Part shown: positions 63,601 through 64,000 of the stretch, one piece after another
How positions within the stretch are numbered: position 1 is the first letter of the stretch
Layout: every line of letters begins with the position of its first letter
Origin: Sindora glabra
Lineage: Eukaryota > Streptophyta > Magnoliopsida > Fabales > Fabaceae
Assembly: GCA_020226215.1 (NCBI GenBank)
Contig: CM035230.1
Coordinates: forward strand, 16,969,883-17,033,882
Reading direction: 5' to 3'
DNA length: 64,000 bases
Made by a program: the position numbers and the translations under genes
The notes under the pieces: generated by a model
Told to the model about the DNA's origin: nothing
Database searches by the model: none
The model's input: the letters and a program-made list of their open reading frames with translations, nothing else

Positions 63601-64000
63601 ATGGTAAGTAATTTCTTCTATAATATAAAGTGTATTACATTTGTTATTTATTTTCTACTTATGGTGACATCTTTTTTTATTATTTCTTTGCAAATTATTA
63701 TATATTTTATAAAGGCTGATGTTGTGATCTGATAAGTCATTTTTTTTATTGTGCTAATTATTATAGAGATAGCAAAAATTAATTAGAGTTAACTTAAATA
63801 TTTTAAATTTTAAATAACTACATTAAGATTACTTAAATGCACATAATTATTATCTACTTTGTTAAATTAAGTATGACTTTTTTTGTGAATGAAAAAGTAA
63901 GGGATATTACCCTTCGTATAAGAAAATGGAAGATGGCAAAAATATTCTTAAACTATCATTAAAATTCTATATCACATGAATTTGCTTGCCTAATTTTGCT
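63601..64000. other. AT-rich sequence after the Helitron remnant
   Basis: No coding sequence or clear Helitron 3' end (hairpin plus CTRR) recognised before the window ends. Confidence 0.4.

Overview
This is AT-rich plant nuclear DNA, almost certainly from a flowering plant: plant LTR retrotransposons with 5-bp target-site duplications (TSDs), a degraded Helitron Rep-helicase, CACTA-type transposon ends, plastid DNA inserted in the nucleus, an F-box pseudogene and long simple repeats. It is a gene-poor, transposon-filled region. Only one intact protein gene is supported, a small secreted glycine-rich protein at 32570-32851 with a probable intron in its 5' leader. I found no tRNA, rRNA or CRISPR. 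The species cannot be named from the sequence alone.

Layout. 1-1.9 kb: CACTA-like ends. 2.07-6.9 kb: a gag-only Ty3/gypsy element (LTR, decayed gag, tandem repeats, LTR). 6.9-13.3 kb: old AT-rich repeats, with CACTA-like ends at 10247 and 13310. 13.4-17.6 kb: plastid-derived DNA (ycf1 and rps12 pieces) split by a 2.4-kb solo LTR with perfect TSD AAGAC. 17.9-25.6 kb: two diverged direct copies of a repeat block, each with a (TA)n tract and an A/T-rich minisatellite. 26-28.6 kb: inverted repeats and a 630-bp tandem duplication. 29.34-31.6 kb: about 20 copies of a hairpin-bearing minisatellite in two sizes, about 97 and 126 bp. 32.1-35.6 kb: the glycine-rich protein gene, a triplicated spacer and an F-box pseudogene. 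37.8-40.7 kb: four imperfect repeats of a gene fragment with a recurring exon-like segment.

42.8-63.6 kb is a four-level transposon nest. A Helitron Rep-helicase pseudogene (+) is interrupted at 46610 and resumes at 62841. Inside it is a 16.2-kb minus-strand Ty3/gypsy derivative (TSD TTGGA; 4.2-kb left LTR; 1.9-kb internal region with gag/protease remnants). Its right LTR holds a Copia-type solo LTR (TSD CTTCA/CTTCC), which in turn holds a 2.55-kb solo LTR (TSD GTGCT) of the same family as the one at 14.6 kb. The order of insertion therefore reads directly: Helitron, then gypsy, then Copia LTR, then gypsy solo LTR.

There are no operons or interacting gene sets. The interest lies in repeat biology: the two-size hairpin minisatellite, GC-rich palindromes inside the solo LTRs, a piece of the element's own internal region embedded in its LTR, and the plastid insertion. 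Many open frames here start only at TTG or GTG, or lie inside LTRs, and are not treated as genes.
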